Shown: one piece after another, positions 1 to 7,640 of the stretch
How positions within the stretch are numbered: position 1 is the stretch's first letter
Layout: every line of letters begins with the position of its first letter
DNA from: Actinomycetota bacterium
GTDB taxonomy: Bacteria > Actinomycetota > Acidimicrobiia > Acidimicrobiales > JAJPHE01
Reading direction: 5' to 3'
Length of the DNA: 64,000 bases
Assembly (NCBI GenBank): GCA_021325435.1
Contig: JAJPHE010000129.1
Coordinates: 19,007 to 83,006 of the forward strand
Notes under the pieces: model-generated
Databases searched by the model: none
Told to the model about the DNA's origin: nothing
The model's input: only the letters and a program-made list of their open reading frames with translations
Made by a program: the position numbers and the translations under genes

Positions 1-963
1 GGGCTGCAGGGCCTCACCATCCCGGAGGAGTACGGAGGGTCGGGCTTCAGCTACGTCGAGCTCATCGTGGTGCTGGAGGAGATGGGCCGGTCGCTGCTGT
101 GCGCCCCCTACTTCTCGACGGTGGCTCTGGCGGCCAACGCCATCCTCGCCTCGGGCGACGACGCCGCCAAGAAGGAGCTGCTCCCGGGCATCGCCAGCGG
201 TGAGACCATCGCCACCCTGGCCCTCACCGAGGACAACGGGCGCTGGGACCTCGAGGGCATCCAGCTGCAGGCCAAGAAGTCGGGCGACGGCTACACCCTC
301 GACGGCCACAAGATGTTCGTCATCGACGGGCACACCGCCAACCTGATCGTGGTGGTCGCCCGCACCAGCGCCGGCATCAGCTTCTTCGCCGTGGACGGCG
401 ACGCCCAGGGCCTGACCCGCACGGCCCTGTCCACCATGGACATGACCCGCAAGCAGGCCCGCCTCGAGTTCTCCGGCACCCCGGCCCGCCTGATCGGGGC
501 CGACGGCGGCGCCGAGGCCGCCCTGTCCAAGACGCTCGACCTGGCCGCGGTGGCCCTGGCCGCCGAGCAGGTCGGCGGTGCCCAGCGCTGCCTGGACATG
601 AGCGTGGAGTACGCCAAGGTCCGGATTCAGTTCGGCCGGCCCATCGGCTCCTTCCAGGCCATCAAGCACAAGTGCGCCGACATGCTCCTCGAGGTGGAGT
701 CGGCCAAGTCGGCCGCCTACTACGCCGGCTGGGCCGCGGCCGAGGACTCCGACGAGCTGCCGGTGGTGGCCAGCCTGGCCAAGGCCTACTGCTCCGAGGC
801 CTACTTCCACGCCGCGGCCGAGAACATCCAGATCCACGGCGGGATCGGGTTCACCTGGGAGCACGACGCCCACCTCTACTTCAAGCGGGCCAAGTCCTCC
901 GAGCTGCTCCTCGGGGACCCGACCTACCACCGCGAGCTGCTCGCCCAGCGCATCGGCATCTAG
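1..963 (+). CDS. acyl-CoA dehydrogenase, 5' truncated by the window edge
   Basis: The reading frame is open from base 1, so the N-terminus lies outside; 320 residues are visible. It starts inside the N-terminal helical domain (IPEEYGGSGFSYVEL), passes through the beta domain (ATLALTED) and ends with the C-terminal helical domain, including the FAD and dimer region FGRPIGSFQAIKHKCADM and HGGIGFTWEHD. These are hallmarks of the acyl-CoA dehydrogenase (FadE) family, which oxidises acyl-CoA thioesters with FAD and passes electrons to ETF. Oddity: where many family members have the catalytic Glu of an EGT-type motif near the C-terminus, this protein reads LLLGDPTYHRE. It may therefore be one partner of a heteromeric FadE pair, or use another base. 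Substrate cannot be told. Confidence 0.93.
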   Translation, partial: GLQGLTIPEEYGGSGFSYVELIVVLEEMGRSLLCAPYFSTVALAANAILASGDDAAKKELLPGIASGETIATLALTEDNGRWDLEGIQLQAKKSGDGYTLDGHKMFVIDGHTANLIVVVARTSAGISFFAVDGDAQGLTRTALSTMDMTRKQARLEFSGTPARLIGADGGAEAALSKTLDLAAVALAAEQVGGAQRCLDMSVEYAKVRIQFGRPIGSFQAIKHKCADMLLEVESAKSAAYYAGWAAAEDSDELPVVASLAKAYCSEAYFHAAAENIQIHGGIGFTWEHDAHLYFKRAKSSELLLGDPTYHRELLAQRIGI

Positions 964-1066
964 GTCCGGACCGGCGCCGGTCGACCCCCGCGGCGGCCGG
1001 AAACATGCACCGGCCACCTCCCCTCGTCGGGTAGCCTGACGGCACCAGAGAAAGGAGGTGGTCCAA

Positions 1067-1111
1067 CTGAGTCATCAACGTCTTGGGACCCTGGAGGTGG
1101 CTGGCCGCTAG
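1067..1111 (+). CDS. candidate 14-residue leader peptide, CTG start
   Basis: A CTG codon 8 nt downstream of GGAGG (1054-1058) opens a frame of 14 codons (LSHQRLGTLEVAGR if the start is read literally) ending in TAG. No ATG, GTG or TTG is correctly spaced from this very strong Shine-Dalgarno. The stop codon is the loop of a hairpin and the ribosome-binding site is in a competing stem, an arrangement typical of translated leader peptides. The peptide has no run of one amino acid that would name a sensed metabolite. Translation is not proven; the ORF is short enough to arise by chance, so support comes from the binding site and structure rather than length. Confidence 0.35.
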   Translation: MSHQRLGTLEVAGR

Positions 1112-1226
1112 GCGGCCGCTGGACCACCTGGTGAATCCCAGCCAGACACCGCCCGCCTGATCCGGTCGGGGGCTGGTCCCACCCGAAGCGGTACGGACTG
1201 CGGGTCCTTTCCGGCAGTTTCTCAGA

Positions 1227-1255
1227 GCGAGGGGGCGCCATCGGCGCCCCCTCGC
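1227..1255 (+). terminator. 13-bp GC hairpin, terminator-like
   Basis: Bases 1227-1239 and 1243-1255 are perfect reverse complements with an ATC loop (core GAGGGGGCGCC). There is no T-run after it, as is common for actinobacterial terminators. It would end transcription from the structured element, or from the acyl-CoA dehydrogenase, before the promoter-like TAGGTT of the next gene. Confidence 0.5.
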
Positions 1256-1281
1256 CGCGTCTCGCCGCTGCCGCGGCCCAT

Positions 1282-1287
1282 TAGGTT
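1282..1287 (+). promoter_or_regulatory. -10 element TAGGTT, likely leaderless start
   Basis: TAGGTT fits the actinobacterial TANNNT -10 consensus and lies exactly 7 nt before the ATG at 1295, which has no Shine-Dalgarno. Transcription would begin at or next to the start codon. No clear -35 box is visible. Confidence 0.4.
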
Positions 1288-1294
1288 CGGCTCG

Positions 1295-2050
1295 ATGATG
1301 GACGAGGTCCTCGAGAGTGCGGGCCTGAAGCTCGGCGCCCACCTCGCCCGGCCCAAGACCCGTGGCGCCGGCCGCCGCCCCGGCCTGGTCCTCGCCCACG
1401 GTTTCCCCGCCGCCCCGGCCGGCGCCGGCCAGGCGGGTTCCACCTATCCCGAGCTCGCCGACTGGTTGGCCGCCGAGGCCGGCTGGGTCGTCCTGGCCTT
1501 CAACTTCCGGGGGGCGGGCACCTCCGAGGGGGACTTCTCGCTGGGCGGCTGGCTGGCCGACCTACGGTCAGCCGTCGACCACCTCTCGTCCCAACCCGAT
1601 GTGTCGGGCGTCTGGCTGGCCGGATTCCGCGACGGGGGCTCCCTGGCGTTGTGCGTGGCGGGCGAGGACCCCCGGGTCCGTGGTGTCGCCGCCCTGGCCG
1701 CCCCCGTCGACTTCGACCGCTGGGCCTCGGAGCCCCGCCGCTTCCTCGAGGAGGCCCGCCGGGCCGGGGTGATCCGCCGGCGGGAGTTCCCACCCGACTT
1801 CGACGCCTGGGCCCGCGAGCTGCGCGAGATCAAGCCCCTCACCGGGGCCGCCGGCGTTCCCCCCCGTCCACTCCTCGTGGTGCACGGGACCGACGACGTC
1901 ACCGTGCCGCTGATGGACGCCAGGGCGTTGGCCGACGCCGTGTCCAACAAGGTCGAGTTCCGGGTCCTGAACGGCGCCGGCCACCACCTGCGCCACGATC
2001 CGCGGGCGGTCGCCATCCTCCTCGGGTGGCTGGAGCGTCAGGAGGTCTAA
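1295..2050 (+). CDS. alpha/beta hydrolase-fold protein lacking the nucleophile serine
   Basis: This 251-residue single-domain alpha/beta hydrolase resembles dienelactone hydrolase or S33-like esterases: oxyanion region LAHGFP, acid loop HGTDDVTVPLMD and catalytic-type histidine GAGHHLRHD near the end. The nucleophile elbow reads AGFRDGGSLA, so arginine stands where G-x-S-x-G would place serine. The Asp and His of the triad are kept. The protein may therefore be a non-hydrolytic family member. The start is the first of two ATGs; there is no Shine-Dalgarno but a -10-like TAGGTT sits 7 nt upstream. It converges on thiE, and the two stop codons overlap. Confidence 0.8.
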   Translation: MMDEVLESAGLKLGAHLARPKTRGAGRRPGLVLAHGFPAAPAGAGQAGSTYPELADWLAAEAGWVVLAFNFRGAGTSEGDFSLGGWLADLRSAVDHLSSQPDVSGVWLAGFRDGGSLALCVAGEDPRVRGVAALAAPVDFDRWASEPRRFLEEARRAGVIRRREFPPDFDAWARELREIKPLTGAAGVPPRPLLVVHGTDDVTVPLMDARALADAVSNKVEFRVLNGAGHHLRHDPRAVAILLGWLERQEV

Positions 2051-2685
2051 ACGCTGGTGGCCACGGCCCGGTCGATCGCCGAGGCCAGCTGGCGGGCGGC
2101 CTCCTCGGGGTCGGCCGCCTCGGTGAACCACCGGACGGCCACGAACCTGGTGGCCCCGGCTGCCACCATCGGCCCAACGGTGTCGGGGGTGACGCTGCCG
2201 GTGACGTAGAACGGGAGCCTGCTCCGGTCGGCCGCGTAACGCAGGTAGGCGAGGCCGGTCGGCGGTCGATCCGGATGGGTGGCGGTCGGAGCCACCGGGC
2301 CGGTCGAGATGTAGTCGACGGGCTCCCCCTGGGCGGCGTCGAGCTCGGGCGGTCCGTGGGTGGAAAATCCGATCACCGCCTCGTCGCCGAGGATGCGGCG
2401 GGCCACGGCGGGAGGGCAGTCGTCCTGTCCCACGTGCACCCCGTCAGCTCCGGCGGCCAGGGCGAGGTCGGGCCGGTCGTTGAGGATGAACGGGACGCCG
2501 CCGGCCCGGCAGGCGGATCCCACCAGCTCAGCCCGGCGGAGAAGGCTCCGGTCGTCCAGGAGCTTCTCCCGCAGCTGGACCACATCGACGCCTCCACGGA
2601 TGCAGGCGGCCACGAAATCGGCGAGATCGGGCCGGTCGGGCGTGCAGAGGTAGAGGCGGCGCCCGTCGAGCTTGTCGGGGATCAG
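2047..2685 (-). CDS. thiE: thiamine-phosphate synthase
   Basis: The protein is a TIM-barrel ThiE, which joins HMP pyrophosphate and thiazole phosphate to give thiamine phosphate in the cytoplasm. Motifs in order: [13 protein letters not shown] (first strand), [10 protein letters not shown] (pyrophosphate-binding Arg/Glu/Lys), [24 protein letters not shown] (shown here as one family signature, with the Mg-binding Asp), [11 protein letters not shown] and FYVTGSVTP. Starting at the first GTG (2613) would delete the first strand. The only codon that restores it is CTG at 2685, which overlaps the TGA stop of the upstream gene as CTGA; an in-frame TAA lies just before. With it the length is 212 residues, normal for the family. 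Translation is probably coupled to the upstream gene. Confidence 0.87.
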   Translation of the reverse strand: MIPDKLDGRRLYLCTPDRPDLADFVAACIRGGVDVVQLREKLLDDRSLLRRAELVGSACRAGGVPFILNDRPDLALAAGADGVHVGQDDCPPAVARRILGDEAVIGFSTHGPPELDAAQGEPVDYISTGPVAPTATHPDRPPTGLAYLRYAADRSRLPFYVTGSVTPDTVGPMVAAGATRFVAVRWFTEAADPEEAARQLASAIDRAVATSV

Positions 2686-3380
2686 CTCCTCGCCTTCTTA
2701 GCGGCCGTCTTCTTGGCTGTCGTCTTCTTGGCTGCCGTCTTCTTGGCTGTCGTCTTCTTGGCTGCCGTCTTCTTGGCTGTCGTCTTCTTGGCTGCCGGCT
2801 TCTTCGGTACCGCCTTCTTGGCCGCCGCCTTCATGTCCGCCTTGTACTGGCGGACTCTCGCCAGCGAATCCGGGCTCTCGATGTCGGCCACTGAACGGAA
2901 GCTGCCCGCCTCGCCGTAATGGCCAGCGGCCTCGCGCCATCCAGAAGGGCGAACGCCGAGCTGCTTGCCCAGGAGGGCCAGGAAGATCTTCGCCTTCTGC
3001 TCGCCGAACCCGGGCAGCGCCTTCAGGCGCTTGAGTAGCTCGATGCCCGAGTCCGCCCCGTCCCACACCGCGGCGGGGTCGCCTCCGTACTCGTCGACGA
3101 GCACCCGACACAGCTCCTGCACCCGGGCGGCCATCGACCCCGGGAAGCGGTGGAGGGCGGGGGGGCCGGAGAAAGCGGCGGCCAACCGGTCGGGGTCGGC
3201 GGCCGCGATCTCGCCGGCGTCGAGTCTTCCGCCCAGGCGCTCCTGCAGGAGCAGTGGGGACTTGAAGGCCCACTCCAGCGGGATCTGCTGGTCGAGGACC
3301 ATCCCTACCAACAGAGCGAGCGGACTCTCGCTGAGGAGTTGATCTGCTTCGGGGTCCTGCGCCAGGTGCAGTTCAGCCAC
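2682..3380 (-). CDS. HhH-GPD family base-excision repair protein with Lys/Ala-rich tail
   Basis: Residues 1-195 form a helix-hairpin-helix GPD fold protein; the hairpin reads [15 protein letters not shown]. Family members are DNA glycosylases or relatives that remove damaged bases. I do not see the usual catalytic Asp a few residues after the hairpin, so activity is uncertain. The last 35-40 residues are a basic low-complexity tail (repeats of [10 protein letters not shown]) like histone H1 and the tails of actinobacterial nucleoid proteins, likely for non-specific DNA binding. The GTG start has no Shine-Dalgarno, but TAACCT lies 6 nt upstream. It is followed by thiE with a 4-nt overlap, so the two are co-transcribed. 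Confidence 0.85.
   Translation of the reverse strand: MAELHLAQDPEADQLLSESPLALLVGMVLDQQIPLEWAFKSPLLLQERLGGRLDAGEIAAADPDRLAAAFSGPPALHRFPGSMAARVQELCRVLVDEYGGDPAAVWDGADSGIELLKRLKALPGFGEQKAKIFLALLGKQLGVRPSGWREAAGHYGEAGSFRSVADIESPDSLARVRQYKADMKAAAKKAVPKKPAAKKTTAKKTAAKKTTAKKTAAKKTTAKKTAAKKARS
2711..2800 (-). repeat. three tandem 30-bp repeats coding the Lys/Ala tail
   Basis: Units 2711-2740, 2741-2770 and 2771-2800 are identical except for one base in the third. On the minus strand each encodes ten residues of the basic tail (two KKT/A blocks). Near identity at DNA level suggests recent slippage-driven expansion, so tail length may vary between strains. Confidence 0.9.
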
Positions 3381-3386
3381 AGGGCG

Positions 3387-3392
3387 AGGTTA
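3387..3392 (-). promoter_or_regulatory. -10 element TAACCT, likely leaderless start
   Basis: On the minus strand TAACCT ends 6 nt before the GTG start of the HhH-GPD gene, which has no Shine-Dalgarno. This spacing would place the transcription start at the initiation codon. Confidence 0.35.
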
Positions 3393-3489
3393 CCGGGCCG
3401 GCTTCGCCTAGGGCCCTACCATTCGAGCGTGACCCGGTCGTCGGCGCCGCCGAACCCACGAGCCAGCGAGGGGTGCGACGGCTGACCTC

Positions 3490-4104
3490 GTGTACACCGC
3501 CAACGTCTCGGTGGACGGCTACACCGAGGACCGCGACGGTCGGCTCGACTGGTCCGCCCCCGACGAAGAGGTCTTCGCCTTCGTCACCGAGCTCGAGAGG
3601 CCGGCCGGCACCTACCTGTACGGACGCCGGATGTACGAGGCCATGCGCGTATGGGGTACCGAAATACCTTCCGTCGACGGAATCGAGGATCGCTACGTTC
3701 GGGGATTCGCCGAGATGTGGCGGAGCGCCGACAAGATCGTGTACTCGCGCAGCCTTGGTGCGGTATCCGATGCCCGCACGACGCTCGAGCGGGAGTTCGA
3801 CCCCGACGCCGTCCGGCGCCTGAAGGGGACCGTGGCTCGGCGCATCACCATCGGGGGGGCCACTCTCGCCGGAGTCGCTCTCGCCGCCGGTCTGGTGGAT
3901 GAGCTCCGCCTGTTGACCGTCCCCGTGGTGCTCGGCGGAGGGAAACCCGGCCTGCCCACAGAGGCGACCTTGCCTCTGCGCCTAATGGAGTCTCGAAGGT
4001 TCGCCAACGGCGTGGTGTACCTCCGCTACCGGGTGAACTCGGACTCGGGGCCCTCGTCGCCGTCACACGTCCTCGAAGGCGGCGTTGTACAGGATCTCCC
4101 ATAG
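3490..4104 (+). CDS. dihydrofolate reductase-like protein (RibD C-terminal domain)
   Basis: The 204-residue protein has the RibD C-terminal/DHFR-like fold: N-terminal strand YTANVSVDGYTEDRDGRLDW, glycine-rich nucleotide site GRRMYEAM, second site ITIGGATLAGVALAAGLVDE, and VPVVLGGGKPGL. Free-standing members are NAD(P)H-dependent reductases of mostly unknown substrate and are common and paralogous in actinobacteria. GTG at 3490 is taken as start because homologues begin at this strand. The 3' end overlaps the convergent VOC gene by 42 bp. Confidence 0.8.
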   Translation: MYTANVSVDGYTEDRDGRLDWSAPDEEVFAFVTELERPAGTYLYGRRMYEAMRVWGTEIPSVDGIEDRYVRGFAEMWRSADKIVYSRSLGAVSDARTTLEREFDPDAVRRLKGTVARRITIGGATLAGVALAAGLVDELRLLTVPVVLGGGKPGLPTEATLPLRLMESRRFANGVVYLRYRVNSDSGPSSPSHVLEGGVVQDLP

Positions 4105-4497
4105 GTGCCCGTCGGGGTCCTGGAAGTAGCCGCTGTAGACACCAAAGGGGCGGTCGTAGGCCCTGACCGTGATGGTGGCGCCGGCTCGCTCAGCCGCGTC
4201 CAGCAGGGAGTCGACCTCCTCACGGCTGTGGACGGCGTGCCCGATGCTGAACTGACAGGTGCCCGGGGAGGGCACCGGCACCTTGGCGTCCTTGGCCAGC
4301 TCGTTTCGCGGGAACACCGACAGGATCAGCCCGCGCTCCAGTTCGAACAGGGCGATGGCGCCCGCAGCCATCTCATCGTCGCCCTCGAATTCGGAGGCAA
4401 CCACCCCGGCGGACCGCAGCCCGAGGCGTCGGTAGAACGAGAGTGACCTCTCGAGGTCATCGACCCCGAGGGTGATGACGTGGATCCGAGGCCTCAC
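4063..4497 (-). CDS. VOC family (glyoxalase/bleomycin resistance-like) protein
   Basis: A 144-residue vicinal oxygen chelate protein with two beta-alpha-beta-beta-beta modules: module 1 begins HVITLGVDDLERSLSFYRRLG, module 2 carries EEVDSLLDAAERAGA and ends YSGYFQDPDGHLWEILYN. The family covers glyoxalases, dioxygenases and antibiotic-binding proteins; the His and Glu of the metal site can be found (HVITL, HLWEI), but the substrate is unknown. GTG start with AGGGAGA 2 nt upstream. It lies 36 nt downstream of the ABC permease gene in the same direction and could be its last operon member. Confidence 0.82.
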   Translation of the reverse strand: MRPRIHVITLGVDDLERSLSFYRRLGLRSAGVVASEFEGDDEMAAGAIALFELERGLILSVFPRNELAKDAKVPVPSPGTCQFSIGHAVHSREEVDSLLDAAERAGATITVRAYDRPFGVYSGYFQDPDGHLWEILYNAAFEDV

Positions 4498-4533
4498 GCT
4501 CTCTCCCTGGGCAGGTCCGACTCGGCCAGCCGG

Positions 4534-5358
4534 TCAGGCGTCGCGGCGCTTCAGGAGGACGGCGCCAGCCACCAGGGCGGCGGCCGCGTAGGCGCAGAAC
4601 ACCCCGAAGCCCGCCCACGGGGACAGGACCCGCCCGTCGCCGAACGCCGAGCCCATGATGGCCGAGCCGGCGACCGACGGAAGGTAGGGGTTGATCACGT
4701 TCTGCCACGAAGAGGGCAGAGCGGCGACGATGCCCGGCAGGATCAGCAACAGCCCCACCACGGTGGCGATGGCGCCCGCCGTTCGCCGGATCATGGTGCC
4801 GAGTCCGACGCTGAGCAGCCCGACGACGGTGAGGTAGAGGCCGGCCCCGATTACCGAGCGGAGGGCTCCTGGGTCACTTAGGTGTGCCTCGAGCCCCTTC
4901 TGGGAGAGGATGGCCTGGCCCACGAAGAACGCCCCGAACGACGAGGCTATGCCGAGCACGGCCATCACCGCGGTGAACACCAGGCTCTTGGCGATGAGCA
5001 CGGTCCGCCGCTGGGGGACAGCGGCCAGGGTGGCCCGTATGGATCCCGTCGAGTACTCGCTGGTGACGATCAGGACGCCGAGGACACCGACAGCCAGCTG
5101 GGCCATGAAGAAGCCCCGCAGGCTGTGGGTGGTGGCGTTGAAGGTGAGTCGCTCGATTGGGTTCAGCCGGTCGTAACGCGAGACGAAGGCGAAGGCGAAC
5201 AGGGCGCCGAGCCCGATCATGCCCACCACGGTCACGAAGAGGGTCCAATAGGTCGACCGCACCGTTCGGAACTTGATCCACTCCGACCGCACCACATCGG
5301 GGAGCAGGGGGCGAGATGTCTCGGGGCGGGCGATGCCCGGTAGGGCTGTCGTGGTCAT
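4534..5358 (-). CDS. ABC-2 type permease of a BcrAB-like exporter
   Basis: This 274-residue integral membrane protein has about six hydrophobic segments after a cytoplasmic N-terminus (SEWIKFRTVRSTYWTLFVTV), with the hallmark SEYSTGSIRATLAAVPQRR loop of ABC-2 permeases. It forms the membrane channel for the ATPase encoded 3 nt upstream. Exporters of this class in Gram-positive bacteria often confer peptide or drug resistance and are controlled by an adjacent two-component system, which is present divergently here. Substrate unknown. Confidence 0.88.
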   Translation of the reverse strand: MTTTALPGIARPETSRPLLPDVVRSEWIKFRTVRSTYWTLFVTVVGMIGLGALFAFAFVSRYDRLNPIERLTFNATTHSLRGFFMAQLAVGVLGVLIVTSEYSTGSIRATLAAVPQRRTVLIAKSLVFTAVMAVLGIASSFGAFFVGQAILSQKGLEAHLSDPGALRSVIGAGLYLTVVGLLSVGLGTMIRRTAGAIATVVGLLLILPGIVAALPSSWQNVINPYLPSVAGSAIMGSAFGDGRVLSPWAGFGVFCAYAAAALVAGAVLLKRRDA

Positions 5359-5361
5359 GGC

Positions 5362-6282
5362 TCAGGCGACCTTTCCTTCGTCGGCGTGGGCGAACTCGCC
5401 GGCCTCGCGGGTCAGTTCCATGTAGGCGTCCTCCAGAGTGGCGCGTTGCGTCACCAGCTCGTGGAGCACGATTCCGTGGTGGGCGGCCACCTCTCCCACC
5501 GCAGCGGCGTCGCAGCCGGTCACGGCCAAGGCGCCGTCCGGTTCGACCTCTACCCTCGCCCCGCGGTCGCCCAGCAGCTGGGTGAGCCGGGGTGCCTCCG
5601 GGGAGCGGACCCGTACGAACCCGCCCGAGCCCTGTCGGATGAAGGCTTCGACGCTGGTGTCGGCGATCAGGCGCCCCCGGCCGATGACGATGAGGTGCTC
5701 GGCGGTCATCGACATCTCGCTCATGAGGTGGCTGGACACGAACACCGTGCGCCCGTCGCGGGCGAGGGAACGGAGGAGGTTGCGGATCCAGACGATTCCC
5801 TCGGGGTCGAGCCCGTTCACCGGCTCGTCCAACAGCAGGACCCCGGGGTCGCCCAGGAGGGCGGCGGCGATGCCCAGGCGTTGCTTCATCCCCAGTGAGA
5901 AGCCTCCGGCCCGCTTTCCGGCCACCGAGGACAGGCCCACGACCTCGAGCACCTGGTCCACCCGCGCCCGGGGTATGCCGTTGGACGCGGCCAAGGCCAG
6001 AAGGTGATTCCGGGCGCTGCGGCCGGGGTGGATGGAGTGGGACTCGAGGGTGGCGCCCACCTCGAACAGGGGCCGACGCAAGGACCCGTAGGGGGCCCCG
6101 CCCACCTTGACGGTGCCGGCGGTCGGCGAGTCCAGACCCATGATGAGACGCATGGTCGTTGACTTGCCGGCTCCGTTGGGACCGAGAAACCCGGTCACCC
6201 GGCCCGGCGTGACGTCGAAAGTCAGGTCGTCGACGGCGAGCGTTGGGCCGTAGCGCTTGCTGAGGCCGCGGGCCTCGATCAT
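5362..6282 (-). CDS. ABC transporter ATP-binding protein (BcrA-like)
   Basis: A 306-residue ATPase with Walker A GPNGAGKS (about residues 34-41), Q-loop region, signature FSLGMKQR, Walker B VLLLDEP and H-loop VSSHLMSEM. The C-terminal 80 residues are the extra domain usual in drug-export ATPases. It pairs with the ABC-2 permease directly downstream. The ATG has a clear AGGAGGTG ribosome-binding site. It is divergent from the histidine kinase gene, with a short shared regulatory region that holds a near-palindrome. Confidence 0.92.
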   Translation of the reverse strand: MIEARGLSKRYGPTLAVDDLTFDVTPGRVTGFLGPNGAGKSTTMRLIMGLDSPTAGTVKVGGAPYGSLRRPLFEVGATLESHSIHPGRSARNHLLALAASNGIPRARVDQVLEVVGLSSVAGKRAGGFSLGMKQRLGIAAALLGDPGVLLLDEPVNGLDPEGIVWIRNLLRSLARDGRTVFVSSHLMSEMSMTAEHLIVIGRGRLIADTSVEAFIRQGSGGFVRVRSPEAPRLTQLLGDRGARVEVEPDGALAVTGCDAAAVGEVAAHHGIVLHELVTQRATLEDAYMELTREAGEFAHADEGKVA

Positions 6283-6364
6283 CTGGCACCTCCTGGTCCG
6301 CCCCCAGAATGCCCGCCCCGGCTCGGCCTGTCGTCCGCCTCCGGGACCTTTCCGGATCGCTGTC

Positions 6365-6382
6365 GTACATCCCAGGGTGTAC
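6365..6382. promoter_or_regulatory. near-palindrome GTACATCCCAGGGTGTAC, candidate operator
   Basis: Fourteen of 18 positions are symmetric (arms GTACA and TGTAC). It lies in the divergent region between the exporter ATPase gene and the sensor kinase gene, where a NarL-type response regulator would be expected to bind as a dimer. Assignment to that regulator is inference. Confidence 0.35.
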
Positions 6383-6440
6383 TGCGGGCCGCAACCTCAG
6401 GCCGATGCGGCGGACAACGGGTCGAGTTACCGTCCAGGAG

Positions 6441-7640
6441 ATGGACCAACCGCTCCCAGTGCCGCTCACCCGGCGGATCACCGGCCGGGAATGGTTGGCC
6501 ATAGACGTGGTGGTGGCGGTGCTGCTGCTCGGATCGTCGGTGGCGGCGGTGGCGACCGGGCACCGGGGCTCGGACGGCTCGCCGGGCGCCGGCCTGGACC
6601 CCCTGCGCTATCTGGCCATGGGCCTCGCCTGTGTGCCGCTGCCCGCCCGGCGGCGTCGGCCATGGGTCGTGCTGGCCTGCGCCGTGCTCGGAGACGCCGT
6701 GCTCATCGGCCTGGGCGGACGCGACCCGGCCCACCTGGCCGCCGGGCTAGCCATGTACTCGGCGGCGGCCGGGGCGCAAGCCCGGTTGCCGGCGTCGGCG
6801 ATCGGTGCGGCGGTGTCCCCCCTCCTTCTGGCCGCCGTGGTCCAGGGGGCGGGGCGCACCGTGCAGACCCTGGTGTTCGCACCGGCAGTGCTCGTGGTGG
6901 GGTGGCTGGCAGGAGAGAACACCCGGGCCCGGCGCAGCTACGCCGAAGGTCTGGCCGAGCGGGCCGCCGAGCGCGAGCGCGAACAGGCCCGTCGTGCCGC
7001 CGCCGATGAGCGGGCCCGCATCGCCCGCGAGCTGCACGACGTGGTGGCCCACACCATGAGCGTGGTGGCCGTCCGCTCGGGCGTGGCCCGCGCCGTCATG
7101 GACTCCCGTCCCGACGAGGCGGCCGAGGCCCTCAGCATCATTGAGACCGTCAGCCGCCGGGGCCTCGGCGAGTTGCGCCGCATTGTCTCCGTGCTCCGTC
7201 GCGCCGACGAGAGGGGTCCGGCTCCACCGGAGGATCTGGCCCCCGCCCCCGGACTTCGCGATCTGCCTTCCCTGGTGGCTGAGGTCGGTCAGGCCGGTGT
7301 GCGGGTCGACCTCCGGGTGGAAGGGGCGGAGCGCTCCCTTCCCCCGGGACAGGACCTGTCCGCCTTCCGTATCGCCCAGGAGGCCCTGACCAACGTGGTG
7401 CGTCACGCCGCCCCCGCCGCGGCCACCCTGTCCGTCCGGTATGGCCTCGCCTCCGTGGAGATCGAGTGTGTCGACGACGGCGGCGGTCGAAGCCGACCGC
7501 CTTCCTCGTTCGACGGCGGGCACGGCCTGCCCGGGATGCGTGAGCGGGTCGCCTTGTACGGCGGTGACCTGAGCGCTGGTCCGTGGGGCGCCGGATTTCG
7601 GGTGCTGGCCCGGCTTCCGGTGACGGAGGAGACCGAGTGA
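6441..7640 (+). CDS. NarL-type sensor histidine kinase
   Basis: With the ATG at 6441 the protein has 399 residues: five or six membrane helices in the first 150 residues, then a HisKA_3 dimerisation domain with phospho-acceptor His199 in RELHDVVAHT, then a HATPase domain (EALTNVVRHA, DDGGG, GHGLPGMRERV). This is the DesK/LiaS-like class that autophosphorylates on His and donates to a LuxR-type regulator. No large extracellular sensor domain is visible, so the signal is probably sensed in the membrane. An in-frame ATG at 6405 is an alternative start. The gene overlaps the next by 4 nt (GTGA) and is divergent from a BcrAB-like exporter that it may control. Confidence 0.9.
   Translation: MDQPLPVPLTRRITGREWLAIDVVVAVLLLGSSVAAVATGHRGSDGSPGAGLDPLRYLAMGLACVPLPARRRRPWVVLACAVLGDAVLIGLGGRDPAHLAAGLAMYSAAAGAQARLPASAIGAAVSPLLLAAVVQGAGRTVQTLVFAPAVLVVGWLAGENTRARRSYAEGLAERAAEREREQARRAAADERARIARELHDVVAHTMSVVAVRSGVARAVMDSRPDEAAEALSIIETVSRRGLGELRRIVSVLRRADERGPAPPEDLAPAPGLRDLPSLVAEVGQAGVRVDLRVEGAERSLPPGQDLSAFRIAQEALTNVVRHAAPAAATLSVRYGLASVEIECVDDGGGRSRPPSSFDGGHGLPGMRERVALYGGDLSAGPWGAGFRVLARLPVTEETE

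Larger units (their letters stand above)
1049..1255 (+). promoter_or_regulatory. structured intergenic element (possible attenuator or small RNA)
   Basis: The only gene-poor stretch over 300 bases (964-1294) holds an ordered set of signals. AGAAAGGAGGTGGTCC (1049-1064) is complementary to the last 16 nt of typical 16S rRNA with a single G-U wobble. AGGTGGTCCA (1056-1065) is perfectly repeated in inverse at 1120-1129, so the ribosome-binding site can be locked in a 10-bp stem. Inside that stem a second hairpin (1103-1108 with 1112-1117) has the TAG stop of a 14-codon ORF as its loop. A 13-bp perfect hairpin without a T-run ends the element (1227-1255). All of this is read directly from sequence. 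Function as an attenuator of the downstream hydrolase, or as an independent RNA, is inference. Confidence 0.5.

Noticed and set aside
969..982. Perfect palindrome GACCGGCGCCGGTC after the acyl-CoA dehydrogenase stop
   Set aside because: With no loop and no T-run it is a poor terminator, and such short GC palindromes are expected often at this base composition.
6405..6440. Upstream ATG 6405 as the histidine kinase start
   Set aside because: It adds 12 residues without conserved features. Neither start has ideal ribosome-binding spacing; 6441 is kept because the membrane domain follows directly.
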